NCBI GenBank assembly: GCA_029718625.1 | Contig: CM056376.1 | Coordinates: forward strand, 81,240,541-81,304,540 | Reading direction: 5' to 3' | DNA length: 64,000 nt | From: Synaphobranchus kaupii | Taxonomy: Eukaryota > Chordata > Actinopteri > Anguilliformes > Synaphobranchidae | Shown here: piece by piece, positions 13,101 to 24,814 of the stretch | Numbering within the stretch: the first letter of the stretch is position 1 | How the letters are laid out: the number at the start of each line of letters is the position of its first letter | Translations under genes and position numbers: made by a program | The notes under the pieces: generated by a model | Database searches by the model: none | Seen by the model: the letters and a program-made list of their open reading frames with translations, nothing else | Told to the model about the DNA's origin: nothing

Positions 13101-14640
13101 TAATGGAAAATTTAAATAGTCAAATGACTCAAACTACAGGTTTATATTGGTCAACAGTGCAAAGATTTCTCAAAGAAGACTGGATTACATTGAATCTAAT
13201 GAATGGTAGCCATAAAAAAAGTTTGAGGAAGACAATCATTTCGCGGATGATTTGCATTAATTGATAGTGAGCACTCAAAGTTTATCAGACGGACAGCAGT
13301 TCGGCAAAATTGTAAAAATTCCCAAAACCTGAACACCACTGACTTTGATCTATAAAACATGGCTATAAAATTGACATCACATTTTGAGAGCCCTTCAAAA
13401 AAGCACAACAAAGCGACCAAATTGACAAGCAGAGTTCAGAACAGGGAGAATAAGCTTGACATCTGATGCTTCCCAATTAAAAACCAAGACCATGACATTA
13501 AGGGAGGTGCAGTGGCCCTTTGCATGGTTTACAAAGCACTGCATCTAAGTTTGGCAGCAGACCAAAATAAATAAAACAGCGAAGCACTCTGTGAGCTTGC
13601 GTCTACTTGCCAATCACAAAAAGGAAAGAAAATCAACATAGCCAAGAATGGCGTAGCAGGCCTGGTGGTTTTTGACTCCCTGCCTCTGTGGGGTCTGCAC
13701 AATCTCACGCATGCCGCAGGGGACCGGAATGACCTTGACAATATCGCTGAGCAGGTGGCAGTTTTAGAAACCAGAGAAAGGCGTTCAGCGGACGTCTCCC
13801 TCTTCAGCGATATGCTACATTTCTGGATGAGCAGGTGTCCAGGCTTTGCGGCAAATCATATTAGCTTTCAGTCACACATTCAAAGCTTATTGCATGAGGA
13901 AAAAAAATCTGTATTCAGTAGGCACATCCTCATACTTTCATTCCGGTTTATGAAGTTCATAATAGAAAGCTCTAGTACAGAGAAACCTATGCACTTACAC
14001 AGTAAAAGGCAGAATCTATGGTTTATGTATTTGTGTTTTCATCTGGTTTATCTCCTTTTTATTTTACTGTAGTAAATGTTTCTTAGAGACAACACTGGAT
14101 ATTTCTCCTCTTTATCCAGGATATCATTCACAACAGAGTGGGTGACCGAAATCAATGCAATGAAACAATTGCATGGTGATTATGTACATTATAGGGGTGT
14201 GCAGTGATGCCATTATCTGCTGGACCATCAACATTATCTGTATCTGTATTCAGATAAAACCCGGAAGTGGGCGTGGCTTCAACCGGAAGTTATGTTACAT
14301 ATAGGAAATGTCATATTTTCTAGTCTAAAATTTATTTCTATTGCAATTCATGAGTATTCACCCCCCTCCCTGTCTTATTTTTCTTTTCAAAACCTTTTAT
14401 AAGAACTATATTCTGGACTTTATACTTATTTATCTAACCCCCCACCCCCTAACTGGGGGACACTGAACAATAATTTTGGATAAGAACTGGAAAAAAATCT
14501 GAGGTACAATATATAATCAACTCAGAATGAAAAGGTAGTTTTATAAAAACATGAAACCATTCCATTATACATTTGAATGGAAACTATTTCCACAATAACA
14601 AACCTTTCTGCCTGTTGTGATTTCATATTGTACTTTTTTT
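4190..14640. other. Long non-coding stretch with simple repeats
   Basis: I see no gene. It holds a 20-base poly(A) at 6097-6116, an ACAC/ACGC microsatellite at 7809-7845 and a 17-base poly(C) at 11760-11776. Around 14185 the text taggggtgtgc resembles a hAT terminus but has no partner. If iqsec3 is intact to the left of its first exon, this is probably intron 1 or more distal gene DNA. Confidence 0.45.
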
Positions 14641-14653
14641 TGTTAGTTTATTT

Positions 14654-14906
14654 GGTAACACTTCCTTTGAAGGAAGGGACTATGCCTACTTAAGGTACTT
14701 GACATAAGGATCTCATGTCGTTTCACTTCGTATGTCATGGTAATGTCACTTGCTGCATCAATGTTGACATAACACACTATATGCCTATTTGCGGTCATTG
14801 ACATAAACACTTATGAATGTTTATGTAGTGCTTATGAATGCATTATGTAGTCCTTATGAAGACGTTATATAGCTCTTATGAAGGACCCTTCAAAGGAAGT
14901 GTTACC
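14654..14906. mobile_element. MITE with ggtaacactt termini
   Basis: The ends ggtaacacttcctttgaagg (14654-14673) and ccttcaaaggaagtgttacc (14887-14906) are perfect 20-bp inverted repeats. The flanking octamers gtttattt and atttattt match at 7 of 8 positions, consistent with an 8-bp target duplication of the hAT type. The 253-bp interior has no coding capacity and contains repeated 'cttatgaa' words. It needed a transposase from elsewhere. Confidence 0.85.
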
Positions 14907-14930
14907 ATTTATTTTTATATCAACTTGGAA

Positions 14931-14943
14931 CCCCCCCCCCCCC
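14931..14943. repeat. poly(C) tract
   Basis: Thirteen C residues in a row, 25 bp outside the MITE. Confidence 0.9.
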
Positions 14944-14949
14944 GCCCAA

Positions 14950-16905
14950 TGGTTTCAGCCCCTGTATTGCTCCTAACTAGCTCAGCCTGCCCTCTCGTTT
15001 TGTTTTTGCGCTATGTAAAATGAAAGGTGAAAAGGTTATTATGTGAAATGCGATGCCAAATTCATGATGGTTAAACATATTACAGATTGTAGGTTGCACA
15101 AAGCGGGAGGCGAGGGTGTGCGTGTGTGTGCTTGTGTCATTTGTGTGACCGCAGTGACAGGTTAATGATCTAACTTGGAGTTTAACTGATGGCCCTGACA
15201 ATGTTCGATGGGAAAAAAGGTGTCCTTTTAAAAGAGAAAAGAAACACTGGAAAATAAACAGACAAGTGCCCCTTCCCTCACTTCTTACGTTGAAGCCACA
15301 CATCCTCCAATGGGATGTGAATTTTTCAGGCGATGACATCACCTCTCTATTTTCAATGAGAAGTGACTTGTTAGCAAGGCATGTTGGGATAAAAATTTGC
15401 TACAAAATTTGAAAACATAGTGAGAATGCATCCTATTGAATATCGAATTTAGATCACAGCATATCACAAAAATAGGGCTATAGCCTAGCTTATCACAATT
15501 CAATATCCCAACCCAAATACAAAATGCATCTTACATTGTCATAATTTTTTGATTTTATTCAAACTGGACAATGATAGCATATACCAATAAACTCAGCCAA
15601 CATTTTAATGAACACTCAATTGAAAACATTTTAATGAACACATTTACTGAATTGAACACTAACAGTATCCTCCACCTCTAATTCCTTCTCTCTATTTCAT
15701 TCTCCCCCTGAAGACAGATTCCACATTTACAGAAAATTATACATTAAATTGATTTATTAATAAATCAGCGGTTAATTTCACTCAGCGTTCCAAGTAGACA
15801 TTGTCATTCTGGATACGGGGGGATGGAGGGGTGTGGGGATGGCTTTCTCCCTCCCTCAACCCTGACTCTCATTGGAGGCACAAATTTACCACAGGAATTC
15901 ATTAGACAGGAGACATAGGCAGACAGGGTGCTGGTGGTGGTTTGGGTTCTGTCACATATAAATGCTGTGTAAACTTGCATTACGACCTCCACACCTGAAG
16001 CATCGGCCATAAGATGAGGCCCCTACCATATATCCTCATTAATAACAGAAATCTCTGGCCATTTGCAACTGGAAAAACTGAAGGACACAGCCAAATTAAT
16101 TACCATTGTTAATGAGTCCTCTGATTGTGTTTTAATGACCATGGCACAACAATGGGATTTTAATTGTAGCGGGAGGCGACGGCAGCGAAATCCACCAAGG
16201 TGGCAGGCAAACAATGGCAGGAAAGTCTCAATGGCACATAAGGAAGCTGCACTGATACCGATTCTGGCTCAGGTACAAGGAATGAAAAAGAAAAACGAGT
16301 TTCATGTACACTGATCCATGAAGCATACTGCGACAAACACGCAGTGTTACGCTCGCGAAACCTCTCTCCCCTCCCCGAGAGATGAAACATTTTTTTGTCA
16401 CTTGCTTATAGCGGCAGCAGCCTGTATGCATCAAATCCTGGCGGCAGGCATGATTTAGGAGCGTTACAGACTGTGCCATTTGCTTAGCGAAAAAGTATAA
16501 ACCCAGGCGACAGAAAAGCATTTGTGAAAGTTATGAACGGGCAGAAAGTTATAACGGGCAGATAACTTTGTGCTGAGCTGGATTAGAGGTCTGGGATTTT
16601 TTGTCACAGGTGAATTCACTGCCTCTCCATGCATCTGTGAGCGGGGTTGAATCATTTTACCCCGTGCCTTGGGAACTTGTGGCCCATGTTTTCCGTTTTC
16701 TTCATTGCTCTGAAGAAGACAGCGGGAACAGCAGAAGACATTTTGATAGGTCCTGAGGGAGACGGTAACCGACCTGACTGTATTGATCTGAATAGCTGTA
16801 TGTTTCATACAGGTGGCTCTGAGGGGTTTCAACCAAAAAGCAGCATTCGTAAACGGCAAAAGCAAATATATAAATGTTCAGTGATATGATTTATCTATTC
16901 CTGCC
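14950..16905. other. Non-coding stretch
   Basis: I see no supported gene. The block near 16045-16170 is rich in TAAT-type homeodomain core words (ttaattacc, gttaatgag, tttaatgacc) and could be a conserved non-coding element, but this is only an impression from motif content. Confidence 0.35.
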
Positions 16906-16910
16906 ATTAA

Positions 16911-17697
16911 CATGCACATAAACAAGCACAATTATTTATTTAGGAATGCATACAGTATATTATACCGTAAGGGATCCAAAAGTTGCCCGCAAACATGGAA
17001 TAACCACTACTCAGGGGAGGAGAACAGACAGCATGAACGGGACAGAGAAAAGGTAAACAAAAAGGGAGGAAAACTCCCGGCGATCTGCCAACAGAAAACT
17101 ACCCAGAAAAGAGGGCGGGAGTAAACTCAAAAACACAAGTGAGTTTAGACAGCAAAGAAAAGGAAAGGCCTCCAGCTCAATACAAATAAATTGAGCAAAT
17201 CTAAGGAGGAACGGAAGTAAGCTCGCAAATGCAAGTCAGTAAAGACAGCTAAGAAACAGAGGCATGCGAAATGCAAAATAAATTGAGCAATACTAAAGGG
17301 GTGACCAAAATGTTTACTATGTAAACAAGGTATGGCCTCAAATAGGACAGAAAGAAAACCGAGGAAAGAACTTAGTTAGAGAAAGAAATTTAGAAAGAGA
17401 AGTCCTAACGAACTAAACCTAAAACTCTAAACTAAAGAAGTTCCTGCGTTGCTTTCAGACATTAAGAAATGCAATCTTCTGGAGTCCTATACCAAATTAC
17501 CTGGCTTGTGCAAAAATAGAGTTGACACAAAAGCACGGAACAAAGAAAACGCCCTGCTTAAATAGCGGCACGCGCCTGAAGCCAATTACGACAATTAGGT
17601 CTAAACGAGGAGAAGAAAATACGATGCGAGTGCCCTCTATCGGCCAGAATTCGCCACAACCGCCAGAAAAGAGGAATCCGGCTCAAAACCATGACAA
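16911..17697 (-). repeat. Probable solo LTR, minus strand
   Basis: Read on the minus strand it begins tgtcatggttttgag at 17697 and ends near ttgtttatgtgca at 16911, so it has TG...CA borders. A TATA-like ctatttaag lies about 120 bp in, and aataaataa lies close to the end: the promoter and polyadenylation layout of an LTR. Two imperfect tandem units of about 90 bp (17117-17206 and 17213-17299, both ending around aataaattgagca) lie inside. I could not find a clean target duplication, so borders are approximate. It is probably Ty3/gypsy, judging by the ends only. Confidence 0.5.
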
Positions 17698-17709
17698 TAC
17701 TCAGATAAA

Positions 17710-19660
17710 AAATGACAGAGAAGGCATATAGTAGGAATACAGGAGTACATAGACCTATTATTTAATGTATCAAAAATGTATTGGTGCTTTTTCATGACAG
17801 AAAAGGTGTTCGGAACATACAAATGCATAAAAATCATTTTGCAAAAAAACAACTAGTGAAAATAAGGAAACTTATTTCTCTTCATTAGTCTGCTGTGTCC
17901 CTTGAATTAACTTGAATATGGTTTGAGATCAAGTTTTAGAGGCTGGGTTAACACTGGGTTGAGTTTTGCCGCTTCCTTGCGTGTTCTTAGCGGGGACGAT
18001 CAGCTGAAGCTAACTCTCAATCCCTACAGACGCGACACGCGGAAGAGACCACATTAAAGCGTGTGCCTTCTACGTTCTTTTAAGTATTCATGTCCAGGAC
18101 ACTGAGAGGTGTTTGCATTCATAATGGCTTCTTGCTAAGATGGGGACGGGGCTTGAGCTTCTCCTGAACTGCCAATCAACAAAAATGACTTATTATGCGA
18201 GGGCAATGATAGCTTTTAATTTTGTCTTCCAAGTTGCCTTTTGCTAACTCCTTTGCATTTATTTAATCAATGGTCACAGTTATTAAATTAAGGCCACGTA
18301 ATTATTTTATTAAATGAGGTTAAGACTGTGATGTATCCATCAATGGTGCCAAACCAGAAGCAAACTAGCCATAGCGGTTTCTTATTTGCAATTTCTTATT
18401 CAGACAGGTTACGCTGAAACTATTTCAGTGTCATGATTAGTCTTATTAAACTATATTTGTGCAGTTAATGTAATTGTATTTGTTATGTCTACTTCTCATT
18501 GCTGAGAAAAAAGAAAAAAAACACCGCCCAACACTATAACACTCCACACCATTTGATTTATGCTGCTTTGATTTAATGCACATTAAAGCTATTGTGAACC
18601 GTCAGTTCAGAATATTTATGTCAGCACAAGAAATTACTTCCTCTGGCAGGGAGCATCTTCTCAAGTATGGATTCACTACGTGGACTGATGCCATTTACCG
18701 ACATAAAGACATTGAACATGCATGTAATAGGGATATATGCCAAGTTAGCGTCACTATCTGAAAGGTGAAATCGCATCGGACCAGACAAAAAGCAGCTTCC
18801 TCTGGTAGAGCATATGTCTTTTCACTTGTGGATTGATAACAGCTGGCTAGATGTGGATGAACCCATTATCAAAGTCATGGAGTTAGTCAAAAAAGTCCCA
18901 GTTGAATTGTCTGACACACAGCTATTGTATTGGAACTGAAAGACTGTCAGAACGCACCAGTGCAGGTTGCTCCGTAATTTGCAGGGTTTTCATTAAAAGA
19001 TCCCATTAACATCACCACAAAAAAAGTGCTTGCTTAATCATAATTTGTTTTTAAGGAAGACAAGATAAATGTATTCCCCCAAATTGTAATTTGGTTTAAT
19101 TTGGTATAACATTAAAGTCTTTTAATAATGTATATTCTGCGCATTACCCCTGAACAAAATTGCTGAAGAATCAACCTTTAGACTGGCTGGACCATATTCC
19201 AGCTCTGAACTTTCATATTATAGAACCATGAATAATGCAATTTACTAATTTCTCGACTTTCCCAAGATGTCTCTTAATTTAAAAAAAAAAACATGATTGT
19301 ATTTTAATATTGAATATATTGGTTACACCACATGCCCATGGCTGGTAAATGAAATGGTGTAAATGTTGTGTTTTAATCTGAAAAGAAGGACACACACACT
19401 TCTGCGTGATTTTGTGTAAAATCTAAGTTTATTACTCTATTATTGTTGAGTTCAAATAAATACTCTGAGGGTCCTGCAAACACACATTTTAATTCACTGA
19501 CATTGGATTTTGTAATTCCCTAGAAAGGGGGCAGTATAGTCCCAAGAAGAGATAGCAAGTGCAAGAAGTGCAGACTCAATTGAAAACTTGCAACTACCCT
19601 GAGAACAAAACTACCCTCAGAGCAAAACTACCCTCAGAACAAAACTACCCTAATGAGAAT
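17710..19660. other. Non-coding stretch
   Basis: No gene or clear mobile element seen. A threefold repeat of the phrase aaaactaccctcag lies near 19605-19650, at the edge of the LINE fragment. Confidence 0.45.
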
Positions 19661-19669
19661 TAAACTACA

Positions 19670-19940
19670 TTAAATGAAGAGCCCTGAAGCCAGAGTGGTG
19701 GGGTTCAAGCAGGTTTTTCTGTGTGATGAAAGTAGAGTTAATTGGCGACAGCCTGCTCAGGTGTCTTAGCCAGAAATTGGAGCAGAGAGACTGGTCGATA
19801 ATTGTCAACGGTATAGGGATCAAGAGTGAATTGTGTCAGCAAGGGATGGGGTGGCACGTGCTTGCTTGAAGGATGAGGGAAAACACCCAGGGGAAGAGAG
19901 TGTAGAGAGAGGAGAAGGGGAAGGCTTGGGGGGGATCCAC
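19670..19940 (-). pseudogene. L2-like LINE reverse transcriptase fragment
   Basis: Minus-strand translation gives, in different frames, FPSSFKQARATP, then DNYRPVSLLQFLAKT, then SGFRALH. These are the order and wording of the reverse transcriptase of fish L2/CR1-type LINEs, which copies element RNA at a nicked target. Frameshifts and stops break it, and the catalytic YADD region is absent. The upstream part of the same reading direction lies at 20709-20860, separated by a later insertion. Confidence 0.75.
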
Positions 19941-19954
19941 GATTCAGCCATCTT

Positions 19955-20694
19955 CATTATTTATTTATTTATTTTTATTGCAGAAAAATCCAAACATTAT
20001 CAGGCATTACTTACAAACGTTTCATTTAAAAAAAAAAAAATTTAAATCCCCCACCTCCAACCCATAATGTCTTTATGAAAACAAGATGACATAATTTCAG
20101 AAACATGGAATTGATTTAAAACAATGGTATAGACTTGGGGGGGGGGGGGGGGGGGGGTAATAATATATACAAACGTACAATAAACATATACACATATGCA
20201 ATACACATCAAAGGTGTAAATACATTTAAAAATAATAATGATAAATTAAATATATAAAAATATTTTAAAAATATATGTATCGAAAAAACGAATACATTTA
20301 AATCTTGCAATGGTTAACCAAAGATATCTCTTCAGTTTTCAGGAAGGAACCTCAACCTTGCAAAATGAATGGATCCCATGTTTTATAAAAATTCCTAGTT
20401 GATACTCTAGTAGAGTCGCAGGTGGTATTCTCAGAGAGCTGGATATTGGCAGAGTTAGTGGAGCTGCAGCCATATGTGCTAATTCGTTAGCTCGACTGGC
20501 TCTTGTTGTTTGTGTGTTAGTTTATTTCTGCTTTAAATGACTCATTTTGTTCTCAGCAGGGTTCACAGTCTACACCGTCTCAGAACCGATAGCTTCTTGA
20601 TGAAGTTAACTTCTTGAAGGATATTTTAATAAAGATTAATCGCGAGACCCTCCGCTTTGTGCCCTCTTCCTACATTGCAAACCGGAAGTCCCAT
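19955..20694 (-). mobile_element. L1-like LINE remnant inserted in the L2 fragment
   Basis: The block is flanked by gattcagccatctt (19941-19954) and gattcatccatctt (20695-20708), 13 of 14 identical, as expected for target-primed insertion. On the minus strand it ends in an A-rich tail (aataaaaataaataaataa) next to the left duplication. Shortly before the 3' non-coding part a frame reads FYKTWDPFIL, which resembles the C-terminal end of L1-type ORF2. The first part looks like 5' UTR or ORF1 start, so it is probably a LINE with a large internal deletion. Family assignment is an inference. Confidence 0.65.
20137..20157. repeat. poly(G) tract of 21
   Basis: Twenty-one G residues on the plus strand, inside the 3' non-coding part of the L1-like insertion (poly(C) in element orientation). 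Confidence 0.9.
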
Positions 20695-20708
20695 GATTCA
20701 TCCATCTT

Positions 20709-20860
20709 GAGGGATAGTACTTGCAAATAGTAACCTTAGTAACCTTCTCCTCAAAGTAGACGGTAAAGTCCTCCGCGGGGAGGGTAGATGGAGGCGGGGA
20801 AGGGGATGTGTTGAGGAGGGAAGAAAAGGTGTATAACAGTTTGCAAGGATTAGAAGACAA
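20709..20860 (-). pseudogene. L2-like LINE ORF2 fragment (linker before RT)
   Basis: The minus strand reads SSNPCKLLYTFSSLLN, a proline run, then AEDFTVYFEEKVTKV. This is typical of the linker between endonuclease and reverse transcriptase in fish L2-type LINEs. It belongs with the fragment at 19670-19940. The open frame continues artificially into the L1-like insertion. Confidence 0.65.
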
Positions 20861-21595
20861 GTTTCGGATTTTTATTTTCTATTCATTTTCTGTTCTTAAA
20901 TGTAGTTAGATGAATAGGACTTTAAGTCAGAAGTCCTAGGGGATATTAATGAGTGGTACCCCAAGGAAGGGGAGGGGTGCCATGGTTTTTGACCCTTTTT
21001 CAATGCGGTCATTTTCCTCGGGCCACGCAAGGGCGCTGCCCTTTTGGTGGATGCTTACTCTGCCCCGCCTTGATTGCGGAGCTTCTGTCAGCATCCACAC
21101 CTGTGCATGGTTACCTGGGAGTTATATAAGCCCATGTTTTCCTCCGTTCTGGGCTTCCTTCCTCCGTTCTGGGCTTCCATATTGTCTTGTATTGTCTGGC
21201 ATTATTTGCACTGTTTTGTGTGTGGTATTATTTTGCACTTTGATTGCTTAAGTCAGTATGATTAGGTCTAGGTTTTTAAGGAGACCCTTTTTGCTCCAGT
21301 GGGTTTTTTTTGGAGTAATGCGGGACTTGCCTTTGTAGATATAGCTTAGGACTCTTCCCCCCTGGCTCTTTTCTGTCTCCGCTTCCTGGTCTTTCCTTTC
21401 TTCCTTTGCCTAGACCTTTCGCCTTTTCTGTCTCTTCCTCCTCTCTCTGTCTGCTTTCTTCCGTGAAAGCGAGAGGAGTCTTTGTTTGTTTGTGGGTGTA
21501 TTTGTATAATCATTTCTTACTAAGAGACCGGGCGTTTTTATTGTACTGACAGGCAGGGCTTTATTTATTCTGAGAGGCAGGGCGTGTATTTTCTA

Positions 21596-21984
21596 TTAAA
21601 GGGATAGTTTGGAATTTTGGACATAATGTCTCAATTACGACTTACCCATGATGTAGTTGATTGATGGAAACCATTTTCAGATAATTCCATGCTGTCCCTT
21701 CTTTTGGACATACACACAGACATACACACATTGCTAATGCTAGCGCAACTCTAAGGTATCGAGTAGCATCCACTACCAAACGCACTTAAACACTCCACAG
21801 TGCACCCAAAGCAAATAAAATACGACGACAGTCTATCGGGATTATTTTCAGTGATTATACCATAATTTTTCAAGTCAAACTATCGTTGAATCCTTTACTT
21901 TGTGCTCACCTAAATTCTCAATTCTACATCATGTGTAAGTCGTAATTGAGACATTATGTCCAAAATTCCAAACTATCCCTTTAA
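21596..21984. mobile_element. MITE with 50-bp TIRs and TTAA borders
   Basis: Positions 21596-21645 and 21935-21984 are perfect inverted repeats, beginning ttaaagggatagtttgg and ending in its complement. Both outer ends are TTAA, the target duplication used by piggyBac and Kolobok transposons. The interior of roughly 290 bp has no coding capacity. Perfect TIRs point to a fairly recent insertion. Confidence 0.85.
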
Positions 21985-22273
21985 GCTTGCGTTAGTCTTT
22001 TAGCCGGTAAATGTCCGGTGCAGGTGTCCTGTTCATCCTTCGGTACCTGTCTCCGTACATGGAGCTTTGGCGATTTTGTTCGGAACTGTAGTTCTGTTCG
22101 TCCTTCGGTACATGTCTTCCTATAGAATGACTGGGCGATGTTGTGGACATGTTTGTGTGTGACTGCGAGTCTGAGAGTAGCCTTGGAACGTTAGATCTCT
22201 GTTCCTTTCGCCTCCTCGTATACTATTTTGTATTATTTTGCAGTGTTTGTTGGCTGTGTGTGTGTTTTATTTG

Positions 22274-22500
22274 TGCCATTATGCTACTCGCCTGTTCTTA
22301 TGCGTCTCGTTACCGAGGCAGGGCGTTTATTATTTCTGACTCTTTCTTTAGTCACTTAGCTCGTAGAAGGGAGCCCAGTGCTTTGTTCCATTCGCCTTGT
22401 TTGGTTTTCTTACTGAGGAACCTGATGTTTGCGTTTCTACTCATTGGCGTGTGACAGTGAGCCAGTTAGTAGCTTCGGTACGTTTGGTGTGTGTTATTTG
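22274..22500 (+). repeat. 227-bp tandem duplication, unit 1
   Basis: The unit starts tgccattatgctactcgcct and is repeated from 22501, with the second unit split by a SINE. The two differ by scattered substitutions and a small insertion. The unit contains a TTACCGAGGCAGGGCG-type phrase and CpG-rich text similar to the rest of the presumed LTR. Confidence 0.85.
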
Positions 22501-23090
22501 TGCCATTATGCTACTCCATCCATCCATCCATTATCAAACCCGCTTATTCCTGGTCAGGGTCACGGGGCGTGCTGGAGCCTATCCCAGCATGCATTGGGCG
22601 AGAGGCAGGAATACACCCTGGACATGCCGCCAATCCATCGCAGGGCACACACACCATTCACTCACACACTCATACCTATGGGCAATTTTAGAGTCTCCAA
22701 TTAGCCTAACCTGCATGTCTTTGGACTGTGGGAGGAAACCGGAGTACCCGGAGGAAACCCACGTGGACACGGGGAGAACATGCAAACTCCACACAGAAAG
22801 GTCCTCAGCCAGGATTCGAACTCAGTACCTTCTTGCTGTGAGGCGACAGTGCTAACCACTGCACCACCGTGCCGCCCCCATTATGCTACTCGCCTGTTCT
22901 TATGCGTCTCGTTACCGAGGCAGGGCGTTTATTATTTCTGGCTCTTTCTTTAGTCACTTTGCTCGTAGAAGTATGGGAGCCCAGTGCTTTGTTCCATTAG
23001 CCTTGTTTGGTTTTCTTACTGAGAAACCTGGCGTTTGTGCTTCTACTCATTGGCGTGTGACAGTGAGCCGGTTAGTAGCTTTGGTACATG
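22501..23090 (+). repeat. 227-bp tandem duplication, unit 2 (SINE-interrupted)
   Basis: Unit 2 begins tgccattatgctactc at 22501, is interrupted by the SINE at 22517-22877, and resumes at 22878, following unit 1 to about 23088 (ggtac). Only unit 2 carries the SINE, so the duplication came first. Confidence 0.8.
22517..22877 (-). mobile_element. tRNA-derived SINE with (GGAT)n tail
   Basis: On the minus strand it starts ggggcggcacggtggtgcag. A pol III A-box-like tggtgcagtgg lies at 22866-22856 and a B-box gagttcgaatcc at 22823-22812. The body contains the familiar fish phrases about 'ctccggtttcctcccacag' and ends in (ggat)n. A perfect 14-bp target duplication, ccattatgctactc, flanks it (22503-22516 and 22878-22891). 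The GGAT tail suggests mobilisation by an RTE-type LINE, which is inference. The short frames inside are not genes. Confidence 0.85.
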
Positions 23091-23294
23091 TGTTCCCTGT
23101 CTTGTCTCCTGTCTTAGTGGCCTTAGTGCTTAAAGAATCCCCTTGCTGCGTTTGGCCCCTCCTACCTCACACGTCACGCCACCATTACAAGGGAGACATT
23201 CATATCAGTTACTTTGGAGCAGAGAGGCTATATGGAGCAGAAAGACATACAGAGTTCCCCATATTCTGAACTGACTGCCCTAATAAAACTATTT

Positions 23295-24235
23295 CCTCTA
23301 ATTTGCTCTGAAATAAGCTAACATTGATTGAAGAACCAAGTGATACTTATTCAAAACAGACATACACCACTCTTTTCTTCACATCATCCAACACAGACTT
23401 ATGTTTCGCACACAAGTACATGTACATAAATCAAACCTATTTTGTATGCAAAACGTTAGATTACCAAAAACATAGACTAAAACAGACTGCTATCAGTCAT
23501 TGTAACGGGCCAAATTCCATAAAAGAAAACTGGCTAAGTGAATGTGAATACATGTAGAGGTTAATGGCAGTAATAATGAACGGAAACATAGACCAAAGCA
23601 CTTGATAGAGCAACGAATAAGGAAAGTAGAATAATAACTTGCAATTAAGCATCTAGCCTCTTCATATATATTCATTAACTCTTTAGCTGGATATGGCACC
23701 ATGAACTATGAGCATGTCGAGAATCATAACAGTGCTCCGGTCCACTGTTCTCAAACAATGATCAATCAAATAATGATCAAATAATTTTGCGTAATGATAG
23801 CTCAAACAACACTGTCACAATGGAAGCCAGCTCTGTATATGTGATTCTCCCACGTGGGCGGGGGTTCTGCTTTTTATCTGTCAGAATAAAGCAAAAACTA
23901 TGAAAGGAGGGCAGACTGGCCTGCTCTCCTGAAAAAAAAAACTTAAATCCTTTCAAGTATAATTGCTTCATTTGCTGTGCCCAGATTTCTCACACCTGCC
24001 TGACTGTGCACTTCAGTGACAGCTCTGGATGATGTACAATGTAAAAATGTGTATGAATAAATTAACTATATACAGTATATATGAAAAAATAAAATAAAAT
24101 GTTTTAACCAAATGAGACAAAAAATGACCTATCTTTCCTGTTTAATAATGGTTTAATTTATTTTATTGTCTGGCATGCTGCAAGAGCAGTATTTAATATT
24201 TAATGTGCAGAAAAAGAAATAGGTTGCAAGCAGCA
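23295..24235. other. Non-coding stretch
   Basis: No gene, RNA or clear repeat was seen. Confidence 0.45.
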
Positions 24236-24239
24236 ATTA

Positions 24240-24807
24240 TAGGGTTCCAAGAACACATTGCGCAAAAAGACAGAGAAAAAACATTTTTGAACACTATGGA
24301 TAGACAGTACAAGTAAGAAAAGGTTTTGTGAAGATTGGGCAGGCAGTTAGGTCATGACCTTCCGACATGTGTATGAATCAACTTTGCTGTGGGGGTCATA
24401 AAAATTGGCCTGATTGCATGACAGCTTCTTATTAGCTGACTGCTCATGTCACTCTCTCATATAGATTAAGAAATCTATATGGGTGAGATCAGAAAATTAC
24501 TGATTCCTGACAGAATCCTGCCCCCTAAGGAAAAAAACAAAATGGTGGTAAATTAAGATGGCGGACATTGGTAGTCAATGGCCAATGGCAAAGTTGCAGA
24601 TCTGGAATGCCCAAATGTGTGTGTGAAGTTCATCAATTGGAGTATTAAATTTATGGACCAAAACGTAAATATACATGTTATAGCGCAACCATTACGGTGT
24701 CTGAGATACAGATACTTTATCTGAGAAAAAGAAAGAAAGAAATAAAGAAAGAAAGAAAGAAAAATAATTCCAGCAAAAACAATTGGGTTCCAGCACTTGG
24801 AACCCTA
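24240..24807. mobile_element. TIR element with tagggttccaag ends
   Basis: The left end tagggttccaag (24240-24251) and right end cttggaacccta (24796-24807) are perfect 12-bp inverted repeats. The 568-bp interior has no coding frame of note and contains an (AAAG)n microsatellite at 24725-24764. No target duplication was obvious, so superfamily is unknown. Confidence 0.5.
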
Positions 24808-24814
24808 AACATTG

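Larger units (their letters stand above)
20978..23290 (+). repeat. Probable LTR (solo or 3'), enlarged by later insertions
   Basis: A purine tract, aaggaaggggagggg (20963-20977), sits directly before a TG, as a polypurine tract does before a 3' LTR. A TATA box (gttatataagcc) lies near 21120 and a polyadenylation signal (taataaaac) near 23281, close to the presumed end. The region also has internal duplications, a TTAA MITE and a SINE, which explain its size. No coding sequence remains. The 3' border is uncertain, so calling this an LTR is an inference from layout. Confidence 0.4.

Noticed and set aside
14185..14210. Possible hAT terminus taggggtgtgc
   Set aside because: No matching inverted end or flanking octamer was found.
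22812..22866. A tRNA gene
   Set aside because: A- and B-box-like words are present, but there is no cloverleaf; they are the pol III promoter of the SINE.
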